Below are positions 16,150-25,084 of a stretch of 64,000 nt of DNA, piece after piece. Position 1 is the first letter of the stretch. Each line of letters starts with the position of its first letter. A model generated the notes under the pieces. It was given only the letters and a program-made list of their open reading frames with translations, was not told the DNA's origin and searched no databases. The position numbers and the translations under genes were made by a program. Source of the stretch: Streptomyces sp. SID8374 (lineage in GTDB: Bacteria > Actinomycetota > Actinomycetes > Streptomycetales > Streptomycetaceae). The stretch spans positions 1,488,001 to 1,552,000 of the forward strand of contig NZ_WWGH01000002.1 in NCBI RefSeq assembly GCF_009865135.1, written 5' to 3'.

Positions 16150-16952
16150 AGACCGCACCGGCACCCCCGACCGGCGCCGACAACGCCACGGCCGCCCTCA
16201 CCGTCTCCGGCGTGACCGTACGCTTCGCCGGGCTCACCGCCCTGGACGCGGTCTCCTTCACCGTCGAACCCGGCAGCGTGCACGCCGTCATCGGCCCCAA
16301 CGGCGCGGGCAAGTCCACCTGCTTCAACGTCCTCTCCGGCGTCTACCGCGCCTCCGCCGGCACCGTCCACCTCGGCACCACCGAACTCACCGGACTCGCG
16401 CCGCACGCCATCGCCGCCCTGGGCGTCGCCCGGACCTTCCAGAACATCGCACTCCCGCCGCACGCGACCGTCGCCGACAGCCTGCTGCTCGGCCGCCACC
16501 GGCTCACCCGCTCCGGCTTCATCGCCACCGGCCTGCGGCTGCCGTCCGCGGCCCGCGAGGAGCGGCGCCATCTGGACCGGGTCCGCGAGATCGCCGCGTT
16601 CATCGGCCTGGAGAAGGAGTTGGGCCGCCCGGCGGGCTCGCTCCCGTACGGACAGCAGAAGCTCGTCGAGTTGGGCCGGGCCCTGTGCATGGAGCCCCGG
16701 GTCCTGCTCCTGGACGAGCCGATCGCCGGGATGACCGCCGACGAACGCCGCCGTACGGCAGCGGTCGTGGCCGATGTCCGCGACAGCCTCGGCATCTCCA
16801 TCGTGCTGGTGGAGCACGACATGGGGGTGGTCATGCGGCTGGCGGACGCGGTGACCGTACTCGACTTCGGACGCAGGATCGCGGGCGGCACCCCCGCCGA
16901 GGTCCAGAACGACCCGGCCGTCGTCCAGGCCTACTTGGGAGCACAGGAATGA
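16146..16952 (+). CDS. livG: Branched-chain-amino-acid-type ABC transporter ATPase (LivG-like)
   Basis: The 268-residue second ATPase has Walker A GPNGAGKSTCFNVL, the LivG-typical GVARTFQNIALPPHATV after it, a signature variant SLPYGQQKLVELGRAL, and Walker B LLLDEPIAGM. It forms a heterodimer with the LivF-like protein. Its GTG at 16146 overlaps the upstream TGA as GTGA, and its own stop overlaps livH as ATGA, so translation is coupled along the operon. The first 18 residues (Pro/Ala-rich) precede the fold. Confidence 0.93.
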   Translation: MKTAPAPPTGADNATAALTVSGVTVRFAGLTALDAVSFTVEPGSVHAVIGPNGAGKSTCFNVLSGVYRASAGTVHLGTTELTGLAPHAIAALGVARTFQNIALPPHATVADSLLLGRHRLTRSGFIATGLRLPSAAREERRHLDRVREIAAFIGLEKELGRPAGSLPYGQQKLVELGRALCMEPRVLLLDEPIAGMTADERRRTAAVVADVRDSLGISIVLVEHDMGVVMRLADAVTVLDFGRRIAGGTPAEVQNDPAVVQAYLGAQE

Positions 16953-17839
16953 CCACGTTCATCGAACTCCTCCTCGGCGGCCTGTCGATCGGTTCGGTCT
17001 ACGCACTGATCGCCCTCGGCTTCGTCGTCATCTTCAAGGCCACCGAGGTCGTCAACTTCGCCCACGCCTCACTGCTGTTGGCGGGCGGCTACGTCACCGC
17101 CGTCCTCCACGACGACATCGGCTTCTGGCCCGCGCTGCTCGTCGGGATCGCCGGGGCCGCGACCGTCGGCGCGGCCATCGAGTTCTTCGTGATGCGCCGC
17201 TACCGGGGCAGCGACCACAGCGTCCTGGCCATCGTCACCATCGGCGTCGACATCCTCCTCATCACCGAACTCACCCGCCGCATGGGCACGGACGTCCTCG
17301 CGCTCGGCGACCCGTGGGGCAACGAGGTCGTCCAGATCGGCGGGGTCACCCTCGCCCAGACCAGGATCGCCGCGTTCCTCGCCGCCGGGCTCCTCATCAC
17401 CGTCTTCCTGCTCGCCTTCCGCTACACCTCGTGGGGCGTGTCGATGCGGGCCGCCGCCGAGAACCCGCAGACCGCCGCCCTCATGGGCATCAAGCTCGGC
17501 AGGGTCTCGCTCGCCGCCTGGGCCGTCGCCGGAGCCCTCGCCGCCGTCGCCGCCCTCTTCCTCACCGTCTTCCCCACCCCCGGCCTGGAGCGCGCCACCT
17601 CGCTCGCCGCGCTCAAGGCGTTCCCCGCCGCGATCCTCGGCGGACTCGACTCCACCACCGGGGCGCTCGCAGGCGGGCTCATCGTCGGCGTCACCGAGTC
17701 GCTCGCCACCGGCTACCAGAGCGACCTCTCCTTCCTCGGCCGGGGCATCGGCGATCTGGCGCCCTACCTGGTGATGGTCGCGGTGCTGCTCATCCGGCCG
17801 GCCGGACTCTTCGGCACGAAGGAGCTGGCCCGTGTCTGA
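16949..17839 (+). CDS. livH: Branched-chain-amino-acid-type ABC transporter permease (LivH-like)
   Basis: The 296-residue permease has about eight membrane helices, starting IELLLGGLSIGSVYALIALG. The LivH/UrtB-family loop MRAAAENPQTAALMGI near residue 165 contacts the ATPases. It would pair with the LivM-like permease to form the membrane channel. It starts four bases inside livG and ends eight bases inside livM. Confidence 0.93.
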   Translation: MTTFIELLLGGLSIGSVYALIALGFVVIFKATEVVNFAHASLLLAGGYVTAVLHDDIGFWPALLVGIAGAATVGAAIEFFVMRRYRGSDHSVLAIVTIGVDILLITELTRRMGTDVLALGDPWGNEVVQIGGVTLAQTRIAAFLAAGLLITVFLLAFRYTSWGVSMRAAAENPQTAALMGIKLGRVSLAAWAVAGALAAVAALFLTVFPTPGLERATSLAALKAFPAAILGGLDSTTGALAGGLIVGVTESLATGYQSDLSFLGRGIGDLAPYLVMVAVLLIRPAGLFGTKELARV

Positions 17840-18992
17840 CACCACCGCCGAAGCCGCCCCCGAAGCTACAACCACGCCCGCTGCCAACACTGTTGGCGCT
17901 TCGAGCCTCACCGACCGGCTGCGCCGACCCCGTACGTACGCCGTCCTCATCGCCTCCGTCCTGCTCCTGGCCCTCCCCTTCTACCTGGACCGCTTCTGGC
18001 TCCAGGCCGGACTGTTCGCGATGGCGGCGGCGATCGGTGCCATCGGGCTCAACATGCTCACCGGCGCCACCGGCCAGCTCTCCATGGGCCACGCCTTCTT
18101 CCTCGCCGTCGGCGCGTACAGCTACTGCATCCTGGCGGGGGAGTCCAGTACCGAGAACGGCCACGCACTGACCGGTCTCGGCCTGCCCACCTGGCTGGCC
18201 GCGGTCCTCGCCGTCCTGATCGCGGGTGGAGCCGGTGGGCTGTTCAGCCCGATCGCGGGGCGGTTGCGCGGGGCGTACCTCGGTATCGCCACCCTCGCGC
18301 TGATCTTCATCGGGCAGCACGTCCTGTTCAACGCGGGCTCCCTGACCGGGGGTTACAACGGCCGGGCCGTACCGCCGCTCTCCCTCTTCGGGTTCACCTT
18401 CGACGACACCGAAGTCGTCATCGCGGCCGTGCCGTTCGGCTCCTCGGAGAAGCTCTGGTACGTGGGCCTGGCCGCCCTGCTGCTCAGTGCCCTGTTCGCC
18501 CGCGGAATCCTGCGGGGCAGGCCGGGCCGGGCGATGAACGCCATCCGCGACCATCGGATCGCGGCGGGCGTCATGGGCGTACCGGTGGCGCGCTACCGGG
18601 CCGGGGTCTTCGTCCTGTCCTCGATGTACGCGGGCCTCGCGGGCGTCCTGCTCGCGCTGGTCTTCCAGCGGACCGTGCCCGAGTACTTCGGCATGATCCT
18701 CTCCCTCGAATACCTCGCCATGATCGTCATCGGCGGGCTCGGCAGCGTCGCGGGGGCCGTCGTCGGCGCCTTCTTCGTCTCCCTGCTCCCGCAGGTGCTC
18801 ACGCACTACAGCGACTCCCTCCCGCTGGTCTCCGCGCCCGGTACGGGCGGTCTGGCACCCGGTGAGGCGTCCCGCTATCTGTACGGCGCCGCGGTGGTCG
18901 CGGTGGTCCTCTTCCTGCCCGGCGGCCTGGCCCGCCTCGGCATCGCACTTCCGCGCGTCACCCGTCCGAAGAAACCAGGGGAGAAGAAATGA
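17832..18992 (+). CDS. livM: Branched-chain-amino-acid-type ABC transporter permease (LivM-like)
   Basis: The 386-residue permease has a polar N-terminus of about 35 residues, then around ten membrane helices. The family features LNMLTGATGQLSMGHAFF and MNAIRDHRIAAGVMGVPV are clear, the latter being the ATPase-coupling loop. The GTG at 17832 overlaps livH by eight bases. A loop between the last helices (about residues 320-345) is longer and Gly/Pro-rich compared with E. coli LivM. Confidence 0.92.
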   Translation: MSDTTAEAAPEATTTPAANTVGASSLTDRLRRPRTYAVLIASVLLLALPFYLDRFWLQAGLFAMAAAIGAIGLNMLTGATGQLSMGHAFFLAVGAYSYCILAGESSTENGHALTGLGLPTWLAAVLAVLIAGGAGGLFSPIAGRLRGAYLGIATLALIFIGQHVLFNAGSLTGGYNGRAVPPLSLFGFTFDDTEVVIAAVPFGSSEKLWYVGLAALLLSALFARGILRGRPGRAMNAIRDHRIAAGVMGVPVARYRAGVFVLSSMYAGLAGVLLALVFQRTVPEYFGMILSLEYLAMIVIGGLGSVAGAVVGAFFVSLLPQVLTHYSDSLPLVSAPGTGGLAPGEASRYLYGAAVVAVVLFLPGGLARLGIALPRVTRPKKPGEKK

Positions 18993-20239
18993 AACTCAGA
19001 GCGCTCACGGCCGTGGTCGCGGCTCTCGCCGTCACCCTCGTCGGGTGCAGCGGCAAGGCGACCGAAGGGAAGGGCGACGACCAGGACAAGGCCGGGATCA
19101 AGACGGGTCCCGGGGTCTCCTCCTCGACGATCTCGCTCGGTGTCCTCACCGACATGACCGGGGTGTACGCCTCGCTCGGCAAGAGCGTCACCCAGGCCCA
19201 GCAGCTGTGGGCGAAGCAGATCAACGCCAAGGGCGGCATCTGCGACCGGAAGATCGAACTCACGGTACGGGACCACGGCTACGATCCGCAGAAGGCCATC
19301 GCGGGCTACACGGAGCTGGAGCCGAAGGTGCTCGGCTTCGCCCAGTTCATCGGCTCGCCGTTCGTCGCCGCCGTGGAGCAGCGCATCGACGGCAAGGACA
19401 AGGGGCTCGTGCTGCCGCAGGCCTGGTCGGCGAACCTGCTGGGCTCCCCGTACATCCGCGTCGTCGGCGCCACGTACGACATCGAGACCATCAACCTGAT
19501 CGACCACCTGCTCAAGGAGAAGCGGATCGCCGAGGGCGACAAGATCGGTCACGTCTACTTCGAGGGCGACTACGGCGAGAACGCGCTCACCGGCTCCAAG
19601 CACGCTGCCAAGGAAGCCGGGTTGACGGTCGTGGAGCAGAAGATCAAGCCGACCGACAACGACATGACGGCCCAGGTCGCCGCCCTCAAGCAGGCCGGGG
19701 TGAAGGCCGTCGTCGTCAGTGCCGGTCCGCGCCAGGCGGCCTCGCTGGTCGGCGTGGCGGCGGCCACCGGCTTCAACGTCCCCGTCGTCGGCAACAACTC
19801 GGCCTACGCGCCACAGCTGTTGAAGACCCAGGCGGGCCCGGCCCTGCTGAAGGACTACTACATCGCCTCCTCCACCCTGCCCATCGGCGACCCGGGCGAC
19901 GGGCCGTCGCTGCTGGCCAAGGAGTACGCCTCGCAGTACCCCGACGATGTCCTCGACAACGGCGTCGTCGCGGGCTGGACGGCGGCCTCCATCTTCGGCG
20001 AGGCGCTGGACAAGGCGTGCGACGACAAGGACCTCACCCGCGAGGGCGTCGACAAGGCGCTGCTCACGATCAAGGGGTACGGAACCGAGTTCGGGGTCAC
20101 CCACGACTTCTCCGACCCGGCGGCGCCGTCCACCCGGGAGAGCGTCATCATGAAGCCGGACGCCACGGTCCCCGGCGGACTGAAGGTCATCAGCCCGGCG
20201 TCGGTCTCCGATGCGGCGAAGTCCTTCACCGTGAAGTGA
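18989..20239 (+). CDS. Lipoprotein solute-binding component of the ABC transporter (LivJ/K-type)
   Basis: The 416-residue protein has a lipoprotein signal peptide ending in the lipobox LVGC (Cys 20), then a Peripla_BP_6/LivJ-type binding domain that begins ISLGVLTDMTGVYASLG. It would sit anchored on the outer face of the membrane and hand substrate to LivHM. It is the last gene of the five-gene operon and overlaps livM by four bases. Having the receptor last, not first, is unusual for liv operons. The ligand is unknown; the binding-site residues do not allow assignment by eye. A strong terminator follows. Confidence 0.92.
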   Translation: MKLRALTAVVAALAVTLVGCSGKATEGKGDDQDKAGIKTGPGVSSSTISLGVLTDMTGVYASLGKSVTQAQQLWAKQINAKGGICDRKIELTVRDHGYDPQKAIAGYTELEPKVLGFAQFIGSPFVAAVEQRIDGKDKGLVLPQAWSANLLGSPYIRVVGATYDIETINLIDHLLKEKRIAEGDKIGHVYFEGDYGENALTGSKHAAKEAGLTVVEQKIKPTDNDMTAQVAALKQAGVKAVVVSAGPRQAASLVGVAAATGFNVPVVGNNSAYAPQLLKTQAGPALLKDYYIASSTLPIGDPGDGPSLLAKEYASQYPDDVLDNGVVAGWTAASIFGEALDKACDDKDLTREGVDKALLTIKGYGTEFGVTHDFSDPAAPSTRESVIMKPDATVPGGLKVISPASVSDAAKSFTVK

Positions 20240-20253
20240 CGCGCTGAGCAACG

Positions 20254-20295
20254 GGGTCGGGCCCGGCCGCCGTCCCGCGCGGCCGGGCCCGACCC
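20254..20295. terminator. Perfect 17-bp hairpin terminator
   Basis: GGGTCGGGCCCGGCCGC pairs exactly with GCGGCCGGGCCCGACCC over an eight-base loop. It closes the liv-type operon on the plus strand and the convergent glycosidase gene on the minus strand. Confidence 0.88.
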
Positions 20296-20307
20296 CCGTA
20301 CGGCTGC

Positions 20308-22671
20308 TCAGCTCGTGTACGCCTCCACCTCGGAGAGCTGGGCGGCCGGCCAGCCGGTGTTGCCGGTGAACGTCAGCCGCAGATAGCGGGCCGAGGTGCC
20401 GGGCAGCGTGACGGTGGCCGTGTTGCCGTTCGACGGGTTGAAGGTGTAACCCGCCGACGCCTTCAGGGTGTTGTACGTGGTGTTGTCAATGGACCCCAGC
20501 ACGCTCAGGGTCTGGGTGCGCGTCGCCCAGGCGGCCGCCGGGGGCAGCTTCAGCACCACCCGCTTCACCGCCTTCGCCGAGCCCAGGTCGACGGTGATCG
20601 ACTGCGGGAAGGCGTTGTTACGGCTCTCCCAGTACGAGTTCGGGTTCCCGTCCACCGCGTTGCCCGCGCCGTACACATCGACGTGGCTGGTCGCGGTCAC
20701 CGCACGCCCCTGCGCGAGGTTGCCGGTCTCCTCCGGCGGGTCGGTCGGCCCGGGCGGGTCCGTCGGACCGCCGGAGCCGCCTCCCGGGACGCCGCCGTTG
20801 GTCCACACCGGGTCCGGCCAGACGCCCGTGCAGGCGGGCGGATCGGCGTACCAGCCGGAGTTGCCGGAGCCCCGGGTGATCTGGAAGCCCGCGCCGACAC
20901 AGTTGTGGATCGGGTTGGACTGGGCGATGTGGGTGGCGACGACATCGGTGAACGTGGCCCGGCCCGGCGACTGGATCTGGAGCGCGTAGGTCCCCGCCCC
21001 GTCGATCTTCACCCGGTTGAAGTTCAGCCCGTTGCTCGCTCCCTCGATGAGGTGGATCGCGGCGTAGGAGCTGTCCAGGATCTCGGTGTCGGTGACGTTG
21101 ACGGTCGCGCCCTGGATCGGTTCGTTGAGGCCGCTGAACCAGACCGCGCCGACACCGAACTTCCAGTTGTAGTCGTTGTTCCCGGTCCGGATGAGGGTGT
21201 TGCGGGCGGCGGTGTGCGTACCCGAAACGGCGGTGCCACGGCCGGAGTTGACCCCTGGGTAGCGGTTGGCGATGTGCAGGCCGCCGCCGTTGGTGATGGT
21301 GTCCGACATGACGTTGTCGGAGATCGTGATGTCCTTGCCGCCGTACGTCACGATGTTGTTCGCCAGGATCGGCAGGATGACGGTGTTGAAGGTGAACTTG
21401 TTGTTCACGTTCGGGATGTTCTCCGCCCACATGGCGAGCCCGTCGTCACCGCTGTTGCGGACGAAGGTGTTGGTGACGGTGGAGTTGGTGACGCCGTAGT
21501 GGAAGTTCACCCCGTCGGCCGTCTGGTCCAGGATCCGGGTGTTCTTCATGGTGAAGTTGTTCATCGGGCCGGTCAGCCAGGCGCCGCACTTGGTGTGCTG
21601 GAGCCAGAGGTTGTCGACCACCGAGTCCGACAGGGCGCCGCCGATGGCGTTGACCTGGTCGTCGTCGATCCGCTCGCGGATGTCACCGATGATCGCGAAG
21701 TCCCGCAGCGTCACATGCGAACTGCCTCCCTGGGACGCGTACTTGCCGTAGACGCCGACAGCCTTCGAGCGGTCGGTGGGGTGCCGGCCGGTCAGCACGC
21801 TGTACCAGGGGCCCGCCCCGCGCAGCGTCACCTTGTCGACGATGATGTGGTCCTGGACCTTGAACGTGCCCTGCGGGATGTACACCTCCCGGCCCTGCGT
21901 GCGGCCCGCGTCCACCGCCGCCTGGATCTTCGCCGTGGCGTCCGCCGCACCCGTCGGGTCGGCGCCGAAGTCGCTCACCACGTCCAGCGCCCCGGAGGGC
22001 CTGCCGATCGGCGCGGCCACGTGCTCGAAGTCGGCCAGGTCGATGGTGAACGCGGGCGACTGGGCGGTGGAGGAGACCTGGAGGCGGATTTTGGTGCCGG
22101 TCGGCAGGGTGGAGCCGAACATGGTCCGGGTCTCGTCGTAGAAGTGGTGCGGGTCGGTGTCACCGGGGTTGTTGTTGAACGGGTAACCCCCGTAGAACCA
22201 GCCGTACTTCGAGGTCACGGGCACGCTCTTGAGCTGTGTCCCGTCGACCCGCACGTCGATCGAGGCGTCCCGGCCCGTCCCGGCGGCGTTGTCCGGCAGT
22301 GAGTAGCGGAAGGTCATCGCGTTCGCCGGTGCGGTGAGCGTGAACTCCACGTACTCACCGACGGCGTCGAGGGTGACGGCCTGGCGGCCCGATGCCTCCG
22401 AGGGCAGCGTGCCGTAGAGCCGGTCGGGGCCGATGAGGGTGCCGTTGGTCGCGGCGTACTCGGCCTCGTGCTCCTTGAACGGGACACTCGCCCCGCGTCC
22501 GGGGACGTTCAGCGGGGAGGGCGCGGGGACGGCGGCGGCAGCGGCGGGCGGCGCACCGGCCACGACGAGCGTGGTGGCGGCTGCCAGCGCGGTGAGGGCC
22601 AGCGCCAGGGAGGCGGACAGGGAGCGCCGCAGGATGCGGCCGGGGCGTGGGGGTGGTGGGGGAGGGGTCAC
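20308..22671 (-). CDS. Secreted beta-helix glycoside hydrolase, GH87-like, with discoidin domain
   Basis: The 787-residue exported protein has a Sec-type signal peptide (RRSLSASLALALTALAAAT, cleaved near Ala 47). Next come a CBM-like domain (about 50-225) and a right-handed beta-helix (about 230-620) starting VVSDFGADPTGAADATAKI. After a Gly/Pro/Thr linker (GGSGGPTDPPGPTDPP) it ends in an F5/8 type C domain (about 655-787). NSGDDGLAMW in the helix gives a paired-Asp site as in GH87 alpha-1,3-glucanases. GH28/GH55-type enzymes also use beta-helices, so the substrate is tentative: fungal or bacterial alpha-glucan is my best guess. The start is a GTG with AAGGA upstream. Confidence 0.8.
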   Translation of the reverse strand: MTPPPPPPRPGRILRRSLSASLALALTALAAATTLVVAGAPPAAAAAVPAPSPLNVPGRGASVPFKEHEAEYAATNGTLIGPDRLYGTLPSEASGRQAVTLDAVGEYVEFTLTAPANAMTFRYSLPDNAAGTGRDASIDVRVDGTQLKSVPVTSKYGWFYGGYPFNNNPGDTDPHHFYDETRTMFGSTLPTGTKIRLQVSSTAQSPAFTIDLADFEHVAAPIGRPSGALDVVSDFGADPTGAADATAKIQAAVDAGRTQGREVYIPQGTFKVQDHIIVDKVTLRGAGPWYSVLTGRHPTDRSKAVGVYGKYASQGGSSHVTLRDFAIIGDIRERIDDDQVNAIGGALSDSVVDNLWLQHTKCGAWLTGPMNNFTMKNTRILDQTADGVNFHYGVTNSTVTNTFVRNSGDDGLAMWAENIPNVNNKFTFNTVILPILANNIVTYGGKDITISDNVMSDTITNGGGLHIANRYPGVNSGRGTAVSGTHTAARNTLIRTGNNDYNWKFGVGAVWFSGLNEPIQGATVNVTDTEILDSSYAAIHLIEGASNGLNFNRVKIDGAGTYALQIQSPGRATFTDVVATHIAQSNPIHNCVGAGFQITRGSGNSGWYADPPACTGVWPDPVWTNGGVPGGGSGGPTDPPGPTDPPEETGNLAQGRAVTATSHVDVYGAGNAVDGNPNSYWESRNNAFPQSITVDLGSAKAVKRVVLKLPPAAAWATRTQTLSVLGSIDNTTYNTLKASAGYTFNPSNGNTATVTLPGTSARYLRLTFTGNTGWPAAQLSEVEAYTS

Positions 22672-22766
22672 GGGAGGTCCGTCCTTGCGGCTCGGGGGCT
22701 CTGCGGACGCCCTGAGGCTAGGAGAGACCCCGCAAGGAAGTCTATGGTGCTGCGCAAAATACTGCC

Positions 22767-22778
22767 TTGAGTGCTCAA
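22767..22778. promoter_or_regulatory. Dyad in the glycosidase promoter region
   Basis: TTGAG-TG-CTCAA is a perfect 5-bp inverted repeat in a locally AT-rich stretch about 100 bases before the glycosidase start. It is a plausible operator or promoter element. I cannot name the factor. Confidence 0.35.
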
Positions 22779-22856
22779 ATTAGCGACTCAGGGCGGGATA
22801 TGGCAGGTCGTCACACCGGACGGGCCCCCAACAGCCCTCCGGAACGGCCGACGTGA

Positions 22857-25016
22857 TCAGACCTCGCGCCCGTCCATCCCGATGTACCGGAAACGGCCCC
22901 GCTCCACGCGGTAGATGAAGACCCCGGTGCCCGCGTACATCCCGTTGGCGGGCTCGAACGCATAGCTCTTCGACACGCCCTTGTACCGCGTCGTCCGCAG
23001 CACCGGCAGCATGTCCTGCCGCGTCACGCTCTCCCGGCCCAGCCCCTCCGCACAGGCCGCGATCAGCCCGACCGCGTCGTACGCCTCGGCGGCCAGCAGC
23101 GGCGGCGCACCGTCGAAGCGCTTGCGGTACGCGGCGGCGAAGGCGTGCACGGACGGTACGGAGGCGGGGTCGGCGGCCGTCGACACGACCAGCCACCCCG
23201 CCGCGGCCTCGCCCGCCTCCGCCAGGAACCGGGGATCGTGCACGGCCTGGGTGCCGATCCTCGGCCCCAGGAACCCCGCCTTCGTCAGCGCCCGGGCGAA
23301 CCGGCCGGCATCCCGCCACCCGCCCCCGTACACCACCGCCCCCGGCTTCTTCGCGACGATCCGCTCCGCCTCGGCGTCCAGGTCACGGGTGCCCTCCCGC
23401 ACCGTCTCCGCGAGGACCGTCCGCCCGTTGCCCCGCAGCCCCGCGTCCAGGAACCGCGTGGTCTGGCGGCCGTACTCGGTCCCGTCGTCCACCAGGGCCA
23501 CGGTGTCGATCTCGTGCGCCCCCAGGAACTGCGCCACCGGCAGCATCTGCATGTCGTTGCGCGGCCGGGCGCAGAGGAAGATCCGGTTCAGGTTCCTGGT
23601 GTCCCCGTCGACCACGCTGAGCAGCGGCAGCGCCGCCTCGTCGTACGCCACCAGCGCCTCGCGCGCCGCGTCCGCGCCGGTCGCCCCGATCGCCGCCACC
23701 AGCAGCGGATCCTCGGCGAACCGCCGCACCGCCGCCTTCGCCTTCCCCTCGTCGCCGCCGTCGTCGGCCGTGACCAGGCGCAGCGTGAACGGCGCGTCCT
23801 TGCGGGCGTTGTGCTCCTCGACCGCCAGCAGCGCCGCCCGCTCCTGGCCCTTGCCGATCGCCGCCGAGGGGCCGCTGAGGTCGGCCTGCAACCCGATGTG
23901 CAGCTCCGGCCGGCCGGTCGCCGTCTTGTCGCCGTCCCCCTCGCCGTCGCCGTCCGGGTCCTTCTCGCCCCCGAACGCCGTGGCCAGCCAGGCGGTGGTC
24001 CCGCCCGCCGCGAGGACCGCGCCCCCGGTGACGTACGCGAGGAACCGCCGGCGCCCGGGGGCCGGCACGGCCGTGGTGTCCCGGCTCCCGGCGCCCGTCT
24101 CCACCGTGGCACCGGCGTCCAGGCTGGTCGCCTCGATGTCGGGCAGGGCCAGCATCCGCGCCGAGCGCTCGGCGATCAGATGGGTCACCGGAGCGGGCAG
24201 CCAGCTGCCGCCCGACGCGTCCTCGGCGAACGCCCGCCGGATCTCCCCGGCGGTCGGCCGCCCCGCCGGGTCCTTCGCCAGGCACCCCTCCACCACGGGC
24301 CGCAGCCCCGGCGGCAGCGCGCCCAGATCCGCCGGGTCGTGCACCGTACGGAAGAGCATCGCCTCGACCGGGCCGCTGCCGAACGGGCGCCCGCCGGTCG
24401 CCGCGTACACCAGGACACAGCCCAGCGAGAAGATGTCGCTCGGCGGGCCGATCCGCCGCCCCTGCGCCTGCTCCGGCGAGAGGAAGCCGGGCGAGCCGAC
24501 GATCGCGTCCGTCGCCGTGAGGACCGTGTCGTCCAGAGCCCGCGCGATCCCGAAGTCGATCAGCCGGGGTCCGTCCAGACCCAGCAGAACGTTGCCGGGT
24601 TTCACGTCGCGGTGGACGAGCCCCGCCCCGTGGACGGCCTCCAGCGCCTCCGCCAGCATGGAGCCGAGCGCCCGCACACTGCGCTCGGGCAGCGGCGCCC
24701 CGCCCCCCACCGCCTCGCTCAGCGGCGGCCCCGGCACGAACTCGGTGGCCAGCCACGGCGCGGCCGCCTCGGTGTCGGCGTCGACCACGGGCACCGCCCA
24801 CCGGTTGCGCACCTGCCGGGCGATCGCCACCTCGCGCCGGAACCGGGTGCGGAACCCGGCGTCGTCCGCGTACTCGGCCCGGATCAGCTTGATGGCCACC
24901 AGCGCGCCGCCGGGCGACCGGCCCAGCAGGACCACGCCCATGCCCCCGGCGCCGAGCCGGCCGAGGATGCGGTACCCGGCGATCCGCGCCGGGTCGGTGG
25001 AGCGGAGCGGTTCCAT
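22857..25016 (-). CDS. Ser/Thr protein kinase fused to a LivJ-like extracellular binding domain
   Basis: The 719-residue protein has a Hanks-type kinase domain (about residues 14-270) with LGAGGMGVVLLG, the ATP-binding Lys in VAIKLI, the catalytic HRDVKPGN and DFGIA. After a linker comes a single membrane helix (FLAYVTGGAVLAAGGTTAWLA, about 335-355). The outer part, about 375-715, is a Peripla_BP_6 ligand-binding domain starting LHIGLQADLSGPSAAIGKGQ. The layout implies a one-piece receptor: outside ligand binding would control inside phosphorylation. A lipoprotein gene lies 68 bases upstream on the same strand. The domain is of the same superfamily as the liv-type receptor encoded 3 kb away. 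Confidence 0.92.
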   Translation of the reverse strand: MEPLRSTDPARIAGYRILGRLGAGGMGVVLLGRSPGGALVAIKLIRAEYADDAGFRTRFRREVAIARQVRNRWAVPVVDADTEAAAPWLATEFVPGPPLSEAVGGGAPLPERSVRALGSMLAEALEAVHGAGLVHRDVKPGNVLLGLDGPRLIDFGIARALDDTVLTATDAIVGSPGFLSPEQAQGRRIGPPSDIFSLGCVLVYAATGGRPFGSGPVEAMLFRTVHDPADLGALPPGLRPVVEGCLAKDPAGRPTAGEIRRAFAEDASGGSWLPAPVTHLIAERSARMLALPDIEATSLDAGATVETGAGSRDTTAVPAPGRRRFLAYVTGGAVLAAGGTTAWLATAFGGEKDPDGDGEGDGDKTATGRPELHIGLQADLSGPSAAIGKGQERAALLAVEEHNARKDAPFTLRLVTADDGGDEGKAKAAVRRFAEDPLLVAAIGATGADAAREALVAYDEAALPLLSVVDGDTRNLNRIFLCARPRNDMQMLPVAQFLGAHEIDTVALVDDGTEYGRQTTRFLDAGLRGNGRTVLAETVREGTRDLDAEAERIVAKKPGAVVYGGGWRDAGRFARALTKAGFLGPRIGTQAVHDPRFLAEAGEAAAGWLVVSTAADPASVPSVHAFAAAYRKRFDGAPPLLAAEAYDAVGLIAACAEGLGRESVTRQDMLPVLRTTRYKGVSKSYAFEPANGMYAGTGVFIYRVERGRFRYIGMDGREV

Positions 25017-25084
25017 GAGGGGTTACGTCCTCGCGTCGTGTCGTGCGCCCGAGGACGCTTCCTTCAACAGGACCGGCCCGAAGG

